DNA from: Symsagittifera roscoffensis
Taxonomy: Eukaryota > Xenacoelomorpha > Acoela > Convolutidae
Assembly (NCBI RefSeq): GCF_963678635.1
Contig: NC_087068.1
Location: 54,088,213-54,152,212 of the forward strand
Direction: 5' to 3'
DNA: 64,000 nt
Below the pieces are notes generated by a model that was given only the letters and a program-made list of their open reading frames with translations, was not told the DNA's origin and did no database searches. Every line of letters begins with the position of its first letter. Positions within the stretch are counted from its first letter, which is position 1. The position numbers and the translations under genes are program-made. Below, piece by piece: positions 1 through 13,500 of this stretch.

Positions 1-3000
1 AAAATCAAGAAAATTTTTTTCGACACTGAGAAAGATTTTTCAAAATCACGATTGAAAAGGTTTTAATATAATATATCAGGACCTTTCCGATGTCGTGATT
101 TTGTGGTACCTCATTTGCATGGAAAACCAAAAAATAACTAAAACACACCTTAAATTAAAAAAAGTCTTCTCGATTTTTCAAATGGTCGGAACAAAAAGGA
201 TAGCCGGTTGGCGTGCATTTAGAGCACAGAATGTTCCGACAACATTCATGAAAAAGTACAAAAACAAAGTTCTTTGACTTTCTCAGTTCTTCAAATTTGT
301 TTTGTTTGTTATACGTGATGTGATGAAAAACTGTATACACACGTAGATTCTAATAAATTAGGCACAGCGGTAAGAGTTATCTTCAAAAAAAAGAATAACA
401 AACATAAGATGAAGAAAAACAACCAGAAAAAAAAAATTTCACAGAGAATTTTGAAGTTTTTTTGATATCTTTTTTTGCTGGAGAAGCGCAAAATGAAGCT
501 TCCAAAATTCCAAAATAGTTTTCATAAAAATAAGTGTTTTAGCCTCAATGACAAATTTAACAACGTTTCTATCATTATAGTTGTTCACTTTAATGGCTCG
601 TAATTGGTCTGAAATTAAACCAACTTTTCTGGACACAGGAAAATTTTCTTGAAAAATTTTCATTATTGTTCGATTCACTACTGAAAGGGCTTTAATATGA
701 TATACCAGTCAACCCATTCCGAAGATTGTTTCTGCTACCTGAATTTGCCAAGAAAAAATTTTACCGCACCCGAGTACATAGTTTTTCTGCGTTTTCAATG
801 TTCGAAATTAACATGTTTTTGATTTTTTCAAATAATTAAGTGAAAGCAGCTGTTTTTTTGTCACAAATGTCCCCTTTGAGATTTCTTGGAGGTAGTCAAA
901 TTGTGTTGAAAGAAAACACATACCCCACGCAACGCAATGATTTTCGATCTGGAGCCTAGATTCAAATACGAAATTTCTTTGAACTATCAAAATTACGTGA
1001 AAAAGACCCAAACTTTTGGTGGCAAGAAAATGTATTTTTTAAAACCAATTATATCAACTTCCTAGTTGCAATAAGCAATGTTTACATCTAATTAAAACGC
1101 AACCTAATAATTTTATTGCTCCAACCATATTATAAAGTGGGACAAAATCATGACCTGAAAAATTTTTTCACCTGTATAAAAGCAGCTCAAAACGCCCTCT
1201 AAAAAGATAAAAAGTAATTAAAATTTACAATAAAAATTCAATTCCAAAAAAGCATTGTTGAGAAAAATTAGTCAACAAATTTTACGTTTTCACAATAATT
1301 TTCATCACGTGAACGACACTGAATTAAAAGACCTCCTTCCAATTTGTTTGTGCTTTGTTCAAGCAATTGTTATTCTGGGTGCTCGTTTGTTTCCAAGACT
1401 GATAACAAAAAAACGGTGGAGAAAAATAGAAAAATAATCTACAACTCATTTTTGAAAAAAAAAATTCTTTTATTTTCGTTTCTCCGTATTCTTTTTAACA
1501 GCTCTCTTTGTCGAATCACCTGCACTTTGCATTTGCAATCAAGATTTCTTGGTTTCATTTTAAAACATACAGGCAGAATCAACAAATATTCTGGAACGGG
1601 TTTTGAATACGAGATTTTTATGTTTCACAACTAAAAAGAAATTGTTTTTAAATGTTTTATGTAATTGCTGTTTTTATATGAAAGCATTTTAGATGAAATG
1701 TTTTAAAGTCCAAAATGATGCTCTATGACATTTTTTTCAATTAATTTATGGGCTAACTCGGCTAATCTGGGATAACTAATTAGCTTGATGTTTATAATGA
1801 TCTTTTATCGTGTAATTTCTGTTGTGAATTGATCCGCCTCAAACTTTTTTTTAGATTCAATTCGGGCTAGCTAACTGATCCAAATTACGCAATAATAGGC
1901 GAAACAACTGTGTTTGAAATTGCGTAGAGGAGACGGTAAACTAGGAAAAACTTGAAAAAACTTGTCTGTTTTTTTTTCCACCGGTAGCTACTTCTGTCAA
2001 GTTAAACGTCAGTTGAAATACTCATAAGGAATTTTGTTTTCAGAATATGAAAACAGCGAAAATGCATTCTTTGTTGCGTTTTTTTTGTCCAATACCGACT
2101 TTGCAACTATCAGTTTTCACAAAAATTTTCATTAATCTGAAAAATATTAATGATTCAAGTAGTATTTCACCTGATATATTTTTTCGTTAAGTTATGGGGG
2201 TTTGAAAAATTTGGATAATTAACGAGCGATAGATTGCGGTCTCTTAATAAGTAAGCGGTGAGCTAATCTAGCAGATAAATCTCTGCAATATGATTGAGGA
2301 CAGCTATTTGGTCAAATTGATTTGTTAGTATAAACGAAGTCTGTCGCTGTGTTCTTGAAATTGCAAATGGTAGAAGATTTCCAAAAAAAACATAATTTTC
2401 CAAAACTTTTATTTCTCATTACAAAAAGCTACTAAAACATGAACACTCAAGGTTTTGCCCTGATACGACCAGTCTTGTTTTCAGTTTTGTATTCATAGCA
2501 TGTACCAAGAGTTTGAATGATAAAAACTCATTCAGCTAAATACAAGATAAATGCCTCAAATAAGTAGCTTTTAACTGCTGTACGCAAATCGAATCAGTTC
2601 CGCAATATTTCGAACACAGACAGTTTAATCAAACCGATTTTGATACTTTCCGTCCAAAAAACACGATTGATCTTGTAGTGATTTGACGATTAAAATAGTT
2701 TTAACGAAATATAAGTGAGAAGTAACCCAACTTCAAATGGTATACACAGACAAATGTCAAACAGATGTCAAACTCACTCGGAATTAGCAGGCAGCGAACG
2801 CTTGTTTTGCGACGCTTCGCTACACCATTATTCGACATTCGAAGCGAGTAGCAAAATGCACATGAATAAATTTTACCAGCAGTCTTGCTTATTTGAAAGG
2901 TCTATGAAATCAAAACCACTGAAATGTCTGTCCAATGGTTTAAATGTCTCGATTTTAAAATCGCCCAAATTTGTAAAACATTTTAGCTGAACGGTCTGAA

Positions 3001-5876
3001 GAAAGCTTATAAATGTCCGAATGGTCCGCCCAAAAACTAAATTTGCTAGACAAAAAATCATAAAAATGATAGCCGGCTGTTTTTGTGCCTCAGGAAAATT
3101 AACCACATTATTGATTGTAAAAAAATGCTTCTTTTTGCGTTTAAAAAAGGACAGCGGCAAGCAAGCATGCTTTGCACATTAGCTTATCTAGCGTTATAAA
3201 AACAATAGTTTAGTCATTTACTTGCTTAAATCGCATTGAAATGAAGTTTTAATTTCTTAGTTTATGGTCAGTGAAAAGCAAAAATATTAAGCTCGACTTC
3301 AAAAATTTAGACTTTTACAAAATGAATAATATTATGATCATATCTTCAGTCGTGGTTTTCCTCATTTCTTTTGCTTAATTTGCATAATAAAAATGAAAAT
3401 TAATGGCCGTCGAAACATTTAGGGGCTTCCCCCAAAGACAATCAGTCTTTTTTACATTTAATAACCAGCTCATAGTAAGTTACATCATGGACCAAAAAAA
3501 TTTCTTCTGCACTAAAAAAAATGAGCAAAAACATTTGATGACGTATGAAAAATATGTAAATACAAAAATACAAAAACAATAAACATATGGCAGTAGCATG
3601 CTTGTATTTTTTTGCGCAAATATATGCCTGGTGTTTTGATTTTAAGATCATCAGAAGAGTATTTTGGACTACAAAAGAACTTTTAATCTCCAGGTTTTTT
3701 GTCTCCCAATATACTATACGAGGTCAAATAAACTACGAGTATATTTTCAATTGAATAAAATGCAAACAAAGATTTGTGTATTTAATGCGGTCAAAACGGT
3801 TTCTGTTCAAACAAAGGGTTGTTTGGCGCTCCTTTTAATGTTTTTCTTTTTTCTTTGACAAGAAAGAGAGACTAAAATCTTAGGCTACGAATGAGAATCC
3901 GCTTTTATACTGGCGAATGATTAAATATCGGGTCATGGATGATATCAGATCAAAAAATCAAACAATGATTAGTTTGCTCGAAGTCTTTAAAATTACTAAA
4001 TAAGGCTGTAATTTAGCAAAATCAATGTATTTTTTTTTCAGAAAATGTCTAAAAATAGTTGAAAAAAGAATATAATTCAGTTTGCCAATGACCTGCAATT
4101 TTGATAAACTTTAAGAAAAAAGTCTTCTATGCCGTTATTTTGAACAAGTGAAGTCGTAATATGAAAACAAAAATCCATAATTTTTCAACCTAAATTCAAT
4201 TTTTTATTTAGAAAAATCTGAATTACTCAAAATTGATGAACCGATAGTTCTTGCCATAGATAGAAAAAAATTTTGGTGACCTTTTTGATGTTGCTTTGCT
4301 CATCAAAGAAGCTGCAAATTGTTTCTTCAAAAAAGCATTCAATTACTTTATTTCAGATATCCTATGACAGTTTTGACAGATCAAATATTCATCTATTTTT
4401 CTCAGCTTTCGTATCTCGCAGGTTATCGCAGATATCATCTTCAAAAATGTCAAGAGAAATATCATTTCACATTGGCAAATATTGCTGCATACAAGTGTTC
4501 CAAAAATCTTGAAATTAAATTTAAAAAAGTTTTTTTTTGCCATTTTTGACTTTTTATGTTCGTATATTGAATAATGTTTTATAATCGTTCCAAACCAATT
4601 TGATGTAACCCGGGTTTTTTCTATGTTTTATAACAGAGCCTTATAATTAACGCTAAAATCAGAAAAAGAAACAGATTTCCATCAAAACTTTCAAAACAAA
4701 ATGTCCTATGGATTTTAAGAGTGACCAAAAAAGGTTGGATTTTGCGAATGCCATAAAACAATTCAAATTGTTTCATACCATTGCGCAACTTTTTTGATTA
4801 TAAATTTTGGGCGTATGAGACATAAAAAATTGTCCTACAAATATCAGCGGACAGGCAAAATGAACAAAAATGCTACCCTGGTCAATGATGCTGCTTTTAG
4901 AAAAAGCCAAAAATGTACTGAAATCGAAAGACAAGTTATTAAATACCAGGCGTTTAATATGATGTTTAGACAAACACTTGTGTAAGTTCTAATGACGATG
5001 GAAATTAAATTCCATTGATGTATTGTTAACAGTAAGAATAAGAACTTCTCCTCATACGCTATACCAAGCACAACAAAAATGTTCTTAGCGTCTAGTAACG
5101 GGTTAATTACACTAACTATCTTGCCTAAATTCAGTTTGGAGCAATTTATGAGCAGATTAAATAGCATGAAACATTTCGCGCATTTGAGTGTCACAAATTA
5201 GCCAAATTGGCAATTTTCAACCTCACAAATTTCCGAAAAAAAATCAGAAGTAAAAAGTTTTTAAAAAAATAATAATAAGCTCACAAAATTGCTCGCTTTT
5301 AGAAATTTTCAAATTTTCAAGTTTATGTCAAATTCTCTTCAAAAATGCCTAATTAAAAAATCAAAATTGCTTTGGAGACAAAACACCACGTGCACAAACA
5401 CTCTATCACCTTCATCGAAAGTCGAAAAAAATAAACGTTTGAAGAAAAGATTTTTTTTTGTATTACTTGTAAGTTTGGCAGAACCATGCTTGAATTTGAA
5501 TTCAAGGTACGCGAAAAGAACAGAATATTTTTTGACTTCTCTAGACAGCTGTAGCTAAACCATGTAAGTTGGTTATTTTAGGAATTTTGCTATAGCAAAA
5601 CACAAATTTACTTCTTTGGCGTTGAAATGTTGCTTCAAACCAATTTTTTAACGTTCTATTACCAAGTTTTCCAAAACAAAATTAAAAAAAAAATGTTTTA
5701 AGAAGTTTTTGAGTTACGAATGGTAAGAAAAGAACTTTTTTTCTCAAATAGATCTTCCAAAAAGATAATGAATTCAGAATTGATTTTTATCTTTTACTCT
5801 AATATGACAGAAAAAGAAAATTAAACTTTGCTGTGCACGGTGGAAGCTGAGCATACGAATTTCTCAATTTGTTTGA
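1..5876. other. AT-rich non-coding stretch, no supported gene
   Basis: Many A and T runs and frequent stops in all frames. The longest open frames here (under 120 codons) lack coding-like composition and recognisable motifs. If the innexin gene to the right is complete, its later exons should lie here or beyond the left edge; I looked for the second-helix and second-loop signatures on the minus strand and did not find them. Confidence 0.5.
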
Positions 5877-6122
5877 AGGCATTTAGCATAATGGAAAGAC
5901 GTTCACTTTGATAAGGTCAGCTCTAGTGTTCCATTCCCATTCATGGCTGGGATAGTATGTGAGGACCAGCTCTCACTTGACTTTTTGCTTCAGATGTACC
6001 ACAGCCAGACCGAACTCTCGGCGGCTGCAATAGTGGTACTACGTGAAAATTCAACCTTGAGTAGCAGAAAAAAAATCAACCTTGAAGTAGCAGAAAAAAA
6101 TCAACCTTGAGTAGCAGAAAAG
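5877..6122 (+). mobile_element. candidate tRNA-derived SINE with 25-bp tail repeats
   Basis: A polymerase III type A box (TAGCATAATGG, 5884-5894) is followed 34 bases later by a B-box-like GTTCCATTCC (5928-5937, one mismatch to the core consensus). A moderately GC-rich body follows, including a small hairpin CCGA-ACTC-TCGG near 6010. The 3' end is three tandem copies (6051-6122) of a ~25-bp unit beginning TCAACCTTGAGTAGCAG and ending in an A run. A tRNA-like head, unrelated body and short tandem tail is the usual layout of a SINE. The tRNA part does not fold into a proper cloverleaf, so it is not a working tRNA gene. No second full copy was seen in the window, so family status is inferred. 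Confidence 0.55.
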
Positions 6123-7436
6123 AGCTTCGCTCAACAAAATAACTCATTTTAAAAGTTTGTGAAAAAGTACAAAAATGGGCTATTGTTAGACACTCTTGTA
6201 GTAGCCTTATGATAGCTCCATTGCGATTCGTAGTAACCACATTTATAAAAAAAAATTATAAGCTCTCAAAAAGTCAAAGTTTTACTACAATTTATCGGTG
6301 AAAACTTCTTTGATTATATTCAGTTCGAAATGCAAAGTGAAAAAACGCTCCTTATTTAGGCAAAAGGTAGATAGATTTGGGCTAGAAGTCTCTAATTTCA
6401 TAATTGTTCGAGTCCGTGAATTTTAACAAATGCATCTGCGGTTTTAAATTCAATCTAAGGGCTCTCAATGTCACTTCAAATGGTGTCCAACCAATTACTT
6501 ATCTACTTCAACAGTAGATGCCAAAGGCATAAAAATAGCTTGAATGACTTTTTCCCCAATCGCTTTCAGCTATAGAGGATCGATTTCAATCTAAAATCAG
6601 CAACAGAGTTGCTTAAGAAACATTTTATATACGAAAAGATAGCGACTTAAAATGTAGATAAGCGGAAAAATTATTGATGCTATCTGGTGTTTTATCAAAA
6701 AAGAGAAAAGCAAGGAGCTAGATAGCATTTTACATTTTAAAAAAAACGAGATGCAAAGGTTTCTTGGGAAAAAGGGTCCTTTTAGAATAAGAAACAGTCA
6801 GTTGTTCAGAACAAAGTTTGCGAGTATAAAAATATTGTAGATTTTTTTTTGATTTTCATTCTTTAGATAATTTTTAACGACCAGCTGAAATTTTATCTGC
6901 CTCGAAGCACATAATTAGCACAACATGAAGACATGAACTCGATTCTTTCAAATTTTGTGAAAAACGAAAGGTTTTGAATGTGAAAATTAGTTCACGCTTT
7001 GCCGAACAATTTGGGTCAATTTATCCCACGCTAAGGTGGTCAATCTTCATTTAAATGCCCATCAAATGACGACCCATCATTTGATTAGAAAACCACCAAA
7101 GAAACGAAATGAATAGAATTTAAATGCCAGGATATAACTATACTGATTTGCAGCTCTTTCTTATAATAGCCCCAAGCTAAAGTTAGCCTCTACACGGCCA
7201 CAATAGTAGAATCAAAAATTGGCGGGGCTATAATTTATTGTTTTTAAGTAGGGGGAGGGGGGTGCTTTAATGGGAAAAACTTCTATTTAATTTCCTAATA
7301 TCACGTGATTTAACCAACGGGTCCTACCAAAACGCAACGCATCAGCAAGCTAATTTAGGAAAGAATAAAAAAACATTCTAGAGCTCACACAAAATGCATA
7401 AAGGTAAGTGAAAAGCTGATAAGCTAGTAAGTTTAC
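6123..7436. other. AT-rich non-coding stretch
   Basis: No coding sequence, RNA gene or clear repeat seen. Near 7249-7264 there is a short G-rich run. Confidence 0.45.
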
Positions 7437-7589
7437 CATCGATTCGGCAAAGAAAGATGAATTTGAGGCGGGAACTGTTATGCCTGGAACTGAATTATCT
7501 ATCCGGTATGAATAATTCGAATTTCCTTCTTCCGTTAGAGAATTTCGATTCAATTTACTTTCGCTTAGTTGAGCATTTTCAGTTGACAT
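7437..7589 (-). CDS. possible first coding exon of an unidentified gene
   Basis: On the minus strand an ATG at 7589, preceded in frame by a TAG five codons upstream, opens 51 codons that end exactly at a GTAAAC splice donor (7436). The peptide begins MSTENAQLSESKLNR and is rich in Ser, Asn and Glu, like a cytosolic N-terminal tail. I do not recognise the family and found no matching downstream exon between here and position 1. It lies left of the innexin exons on the same strand but is not innexin-like. It could be a chance open frame; the in-frame stop, ATG and donor placement are the only support. Confidence 0.3.
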
Positions 7590-8404
7590 AGAATACTGCT
7601 GCTAATTCGCCCCTCTCAATTACCCCTCAATTGATACGGACTGAAAACCCTGAAAACCCGTCGTGGTCCTAATTTAAAATCCCCAAGTGATTTTCAGGGC
7701 TAAAATTGCCTTTTTATTCGACCGCTGCTGCTTAAAATGCCCCCCCCCCCTCCTTGGCCTGTAGTTGCCGCCAACAAGCCCTAGGATATATATCTATTTA
7801 GCTTTTGATCGTGCAAAACGACATCTCGAGTTAAGCTTGTTAAAATTGGTCTTTCAATTATGCTACATTAAAAAAAATTATGCTAAATTTTTTTAAAACA
7901 ATTGAGCTCAGTTTTAAAAAGCAAAACTAATTTGGTCGGGGATGGGGAGAGCAAGATTAGCCTTGTCGACCCATATGAGAGGAAATTTGGTGACCCGTTG
8001 GATGTCTCGATTTCCTTCCTAATTAGGGTTGCCAGTCCCCATGTACAAAAAAAGGGTTGTCTTAAAAGAAAAAAGAGCAAGAAGAAATGGAGGAGACGCA
8101 ATCGGAGATTGATTGATAGGTGAGGGGAGAGAGGGGAGGGGGGATAATAGTAAATTTAATTGACCGCCACAACAATGTAGTTATATTATTATAGCACATA
8201 CCAAAATAGTAGTTCATTCATTTTAAATTTCACATAAAACAAATGACTTAAAATTAGTTTATATTTTAACAAATTCCAAGGTTTTAGCCCTCCCACGCCT
8301 GCCTAGAAACGAACATGACCCCTATAAAAGACAAATTTATTGTGTGCCCATAAACAAATTTTGTACCAACTGAGGAATCTACATTAAAGAAAGCTGAAAA
8401 CCGT
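7590..8404. other. non-coding, with G/C and purine-pyrimidine runs
   Basis: A C run sits near 7741-7751 and a G/A-rich stretch at 8120-8146. Opposing open frames overlap at 7883-8123, but neither has a recognisable motif. No gene called. Confidence 0.4.
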
Positions 8405-8545
8405 TGTAGAATAAGGAAGGTTATCTTGCAAGATTCTTGCAAGTGAGGGTTATCTTGCAAGAGCTTGCAAGATTGAGGTTACTTTGCAAGTTCTCGCAAG
8501 AGTGAGGTTATTTTGCAAGATATACTGTTGCAAGATCTTGCAATA
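8405..8545. repeat. tandem GGTTATCTTGCAAG repeat
   Basis: About four imperfect units of roughly 35-40 bp, each starting GGTTAT or GGTTACTTTGCAAG and containing further CTTGCAAGA motifs, many of them self-complementary (CTTGCAAG). The same motif forms the ends of the short inverted-repeat elements at 9113 and 10813, so this may be a degenerate tandem of the same family. Confidence 0.6.
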
Positions 8546-9112
8546 AAGCCTATTCTGGAAATTTTTCAATAGTAGCCTAAAAACTTATTCTGAGCGCCAG
8601 AAAAACACTATGGAGATCCAATTTGACTACGGTCACAAAAAGAGTTCTGAGTTTATGTTTGGATAAAAAAATAAGTTGAAGAAGTTTTTAAAATGTTCAA
8701 TTATATGTTCTTTTTTCAGCTTTCGTAAAAAAAAATTTTCAGCTTGTGGTTATTATTCATGCATTGGGAATTCAGATTTGCAGAATTTTTTTTTATTGTA
8801 ACAATTCATCTAGCTTCGCGACTCTGGTGGCTATGATTTATCTTTTCGTTGTTTATGTAAAATATTTTGATCAATAGAGTCCATTAGCTTAAGATATTTT
8901 TTATGTTGTAATCACAAAATTACTATAAACAATTATCTTCATCTTCTAATGCGGTTATAATTTTCTCTTTTCTCTTTCGTTGATATGTTTAAAAATCTAA
9001 ATGATACTACTACACTTTCTACACGCACGCTATAGGTTGTCTTTGTGTGTAAAGCTGTTTTTCCAAAAAAAAAATCAAATCGTTAAACCTCTTGCTGTAA
9101 CCAGGTTTTCTC

Positions 9113-9232
9113 TAAAGGAGGTTATCTTTCAAACCTTGCAAGAATCTTTCAAAACTTTCCGAGAGATGTATCGTCTTAAAAAAGAATCTTGCAAAATTCT
9201 TGAAAGATCTTGAAAGATAACCTCCCTTAATC
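9113..9232. mobile_element. short foldback MITE, GGTTATCTTTCAAG ends
   Basis: The left end AGGAGGTTATCTTTCAA is matched in inverted orientation by TTGAAAGATAACCTCCCTT at the right, with further matching inside (TTGCAAGAATCTTTC versus GAATCTTGCAAAATTC). The whole 120-bp unit can fold into one long hairpin. It shares its end motif with 8405-8545 and 10813-10909. Confidence 0.6.
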
Positions 9233-10230
9233 AACAAGGGGAGGTTGGCCTTACGAAGTTTCACATTAAAAACGAAACTGTAAGAGAAGAAGTAATGGAA
9301 TTTGCATCGTCGAGTCATTTTAAATAAAAAAAGCAGTCGTTATTTTTTCATTTTCTTATCAAAAAGTATCAGTTGCAGATTTCTTATACACACAATTAAT
9401 TGGGATATCTTTAATTATTTTCCCTTTTCGGTTTATTACTAGGTACAAAATCGTATATGTTTGACCGTTGAACTATTTCATTATAGGGGTGGCAGTTTGC
9501 TACTAAAAACCAAAAGGGGGATAGTTAAACTGATCCCCGATTTGTGCTCGTATGTATTACGGATTTAAAAAAAGGATGTGAATTGGCATTAAAATGTTGA
9601 AAATAAACCTAATTAAGGTAACCAGATTTCGGCTGAGATACATTTGACAGTCTATCAGGAAAGCCCAATTACTGTCTTTCGGTGAACTGGCTTCATGTAA
9701 CACAAGCGTTTAAGCTGACTTTTTTCTATTTTTATTTGATTTTCAACAAAAAAATTGTCTGACTTGTGCTTTTTGGGTGCATTATTTGGAATAAATCACC
9801 AATCCAGAAGAATTGTATAAAAACTAGAAAAAGATATGGATTGAATTTCGGCTCGGGAAAAAAACAAAACGTTAGTTTTCCAGGAATTTGCTCTATAATT
9901 CCTTCGCTCACTTTTTGAAAACCCCTATATATGGTCTTTACTATCAAAAAAGGCGTAATTTTAGTCCATTTTCATCATGGCGCCAAAGTTTTGTTATAAT
10001 GCACAGCTTGGAGAAAATTGAATTCAGAGGCGTGTTTTTTTTTAGTTTTAATACAGAACCCATAGAAAAATAAGATGAAATCGAGTCATGTATCGTTTGA
10101 AGCCCTTTGGATAGAAAAGAACTAATAAAAAAAATGTCAAGAAAAAATATAATAGGTTTTTAAAAATTTCAGACACTCGTGACGTCATATTCATAGAAAG
10201 TAATTAATTTCTACAAAATAAAAGACAGAT
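9233..10230. other. non-coding stretch
   Basis: AT-rich with no credible coding sequence. A short G-rich motif near 9514-9540 (GGGGGATAGTTAAACTGATC) resembles the right end of the inverted-repeat element at 33779. Confidence 0.4.
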
Positions 10231-10234
10231 GGGT

Positions 10235-10277
10235 GCACACAGCCTGAAAACTGTGTGCCAGTTGCACATCAACTGGC
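10235..10277 (+). other. two adjacent perfect hairpins
   Basis: GCACACAG-8-CTGTGTGC (10235-10258) and GCCAGTTG-5-CAACTGGC (10257-10277) are both perfect 8-bp stems that share two bases, followed by TTTTCTTTTT. They could be part of a structured RNA or of a small mobile element. No flanking gene is evident. Confidence 0.4.
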
Positions 10278-10581
10278 TTTTCTTTTTAATTAGTTTTTGC
10301 ATCTTTTGAAATAGCGCATATGCATATGTAGTACACGCTTAATTAGCGTTTTTAATAAATTGTTTCAAAATAAGTTTTATTACACTTGTCTTAAAAAAAA
10401 TTGAGTAAAACAGTACTTAAAGTCTTAGTAAAAAGAGCTTATAATACATGTGACACAAAAAGTATTTAAACAAAACTGGTTGGTTGCTCTGCAAGGAGGA
10501 TAGAATGCTCCGACCACATTTATTTTTACAGAATGATTTTTTTCTTGTTTCTCCAAAAAGTTCCTTGAAATCCAGTCTTAC

Positions 10582-13500
10582 CCATTGGTAATATCGGATG
10601 GGTATTTCGTGTCGCAGCTTCTTCCCTGACTGGACACTGTCGTCGAAGGGGAGGTAGTAGGTGTTTGAGATCCAGCAGATGTTATTAGTGTACTCCACCC
10701 ACTCTCGACTGAAGTGGGCTGGAGTCCAGCAGTTGATCGGGTCACCTATGTTCACAGCAAGCCAAAAATAGAACGTTTAAGATATTAGACAGAAAAAGCT
10801 TATCATTCAAATCGGTTATCCCACAAGATCTTGCAAGACTATTGCAAGAATTTTCAAACAGATGCTTCGTATACTAAAAAGTACAGAGAGATTCTTACAA
10901 GATAACCCTCCTTAATCAAGTAGAAATTTTCACTATCAAAAAAATCAAGCCAAAGAGTGATCTGTTGTTTTAGTCACGTTGACATTTTGTTTTAATCTGT
11001 TTTGGATTCCACTGCCAAAACTGCCAATAAATCATCGGCCAATCTCAGGTCTATTGATGATACAATCAATTGAAAATGTTCGAGAGAAATTTTCGCGTGA
11101 AATCGGCCAATTTCTATTTGTGGTATATTTAAAAGAGTTCCATAGCGCAAATTTTATAATTTTGGATGAAATTTTTAGACAGTAATTTTTATAATTGTAA
11201 CCGATTATAAGGGATTATATTGGCATAAAAAATGGATTATAATCCATTTTTTATGGATTATAATCAATTATTTTTGTAATTTCATAGATACCGACTATAA
11301 AATGACAATATAGTCGATTATTATCCATGGAACTCCAGTGCGGGGAGCAAGCGTATTCTACTTGCCAATGCCTTGTTACGAATTGGCGCTTGTTACGAAT
11401 TGTCGCCTCTTACGAATTGTCGCCTGTTACGAATTGTCGCCCTACCCCTTGTGCCGATCTTTTACTTAGGGCTATAACAACAGAAAAACAAGAGCTTTGT
11501 GTTCACTAGTCAATAGCTTTTTGATACGCAAAGATAGCAAGAACTTCCATGATATACTGTATGATATAATAGCATGTCTACCTTCGCCAATGAAAATTTA
11601 CAATTTAAGCTTCTTTTTGTAAGTGGAATTCCTATTTTTTCCGGAAATGACGGTCGGACATCCCGTAGTTAAGAGGCGCCAAACCCCAGTGCATTAGCGC
11701 ATGGCACTGCGAAATTCAATTATTGACCGAAAGTGAGTAAAATTTGTGACGCAGGGTCTTGACACAAGACGCAAGGAATTTCTTTCAATCGGCTGACAGT
11801 TTAAAGAATCAGTCCTTTCTGTGCCAATTTTGGAGCTAGGAGCTGGATAAAAGAAAAAACGTTATTTTTAGATCGATAGATCCCTTTATTGGGGAGCCAA
11901 TTGACAAAAATAGAAATAGCTATGCCAACACTAGTGCATTAACTGCGTTTTACGAGCCTTACGAGTGCATAAAAGATCCTGTTGATATTTTTTCAAACAA
12001 AAACAATGATATTTAAGCATAGGAAGAAGTATGCTAAAAGTAGTCTTTTGGGAGAGCTCGGCTGACCGATTTGGTTGACATAAAGAAAACTACTTTTTTA
12101 GAAATTGACGACCAGGCTCCCGACCTAAATACATTTAAAAAAAGTTTAAATGCAATTGTCTGCTTCAATCTTAATTTTTAAAGCTGTATTTGATCCAATC
12201 ACAAAATGTCTGAAGAGCTATTAAATTTTGATGCTTTTTCGGCACATAATCGAATGCCACATAAAAATGTAGAACAAAATCATGTTTTTTATTTCGAAGC
12301 CCTATAAATTCTGATGAGAGCTGCAGAAAAATCCTCTGATTCAGAAAAAACTGAAGAAAAAAATTGATTTTGTGAGTAACGTTTCAAAAAACAGTAATAC
12401 TATCACTGTTTAATACAAACATTTTGCCACAATAAATTATCACTTATGATTTTTTTCTACGTTTTCCCGCACTAAACTTTTGCATAGAACTCAACTTCAA
12501 GATGACACAATCAATATCATTAGAAAATAAGAGTTGCAAAAGATGATTTAAAAAAATTATCTTTCAGCGCTGAGCAAAGATATCTTCATGTAGAACAACG
12601 ATTATCAAAACTGCTTTTTTCAGAACTCTGATTAATCCAACTGCCTTGTAACGTCTGTGAAATAGTTTTCGATTTAAAATAAAAAGAGAGCTTGAAAACG
12701 AATAATTTTTCTGATATTTTTATTGAAAATTGAGACAGAGGTTTTTTAAAAAACTTTAAAACTGCTTTGCTCAATACTGCAAGACGTTTTTTGGAACAAT
12801 TTTTGCTCAACTACTGCAAATCGAGCTTTTCTGTTGTGGTATTTGTGAGTTGATGGGGTGCTACTCGCGCACCTAAAAAATCCCAATTACATAGCTCTTT
12901 CTTTCTCTCTAAGTTCAGTCATTCTCATGACAACGATTCCCAATAAACAGAAATTTTTCGATCAATCAACGTCTTCAAACTGTCCAAAACTGCCTGATTT
13001 TCTTGCTTATATCTCTCGTGTTTTTGAACACTGAATTCTCAGTTGGTGACATCCTGTTTCCCCATTCAAAAATATTGAAAGTTATATACTCCCTATATAA
13101 CTTCCAAATTTTTAACTATTCGGACAAAACGAAACAAAAATTGTAAATTCAAACGTTACTTAAATTGGATTTTATTTAAAACAAAAAGAGGAGAGCTAGA
13201 AATTTGCTTAGAATTTCCACAAAATATTATAGTGCAATTTATTTTGTAAAACTCGAAACCAAAATATTACTTCAATAATGGGTCATTTTTTTAGTTAATC
13301 AAGAATTATACTCAAACTACCAAGTTAATTGATTCAAAAGATTATCAAAAAAAGCCTCTTACACAGGCCAACAAAATTAAAATCTCCAAAATTTTGTGCC
13401 AGCCAAGATTCTGAGTTTTTTGTAAAATGAATGATCTTTTCTATTATACAGGTTTTTGGGGATTTTACTCTTCTAGAACTCTGTTGGGCTGGGTAAAGGG

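Noticed and set aside
105-130. Innexin exon 3 starting VP on the minus strand after an AG
   Set aside because: The reading that follows (QNHDIGKV) has no second-helix character and soon becomes low-complexity.
5884-5940. A functional tRNA gene
   Set aside because: The two promoter boxes are present but the cloverleaf stems do not pair.
7883-8123. Overlapping opposite-strand open frames
   Set aside because: Purine-rich low-complexity sequence without family motifs or splice logic.
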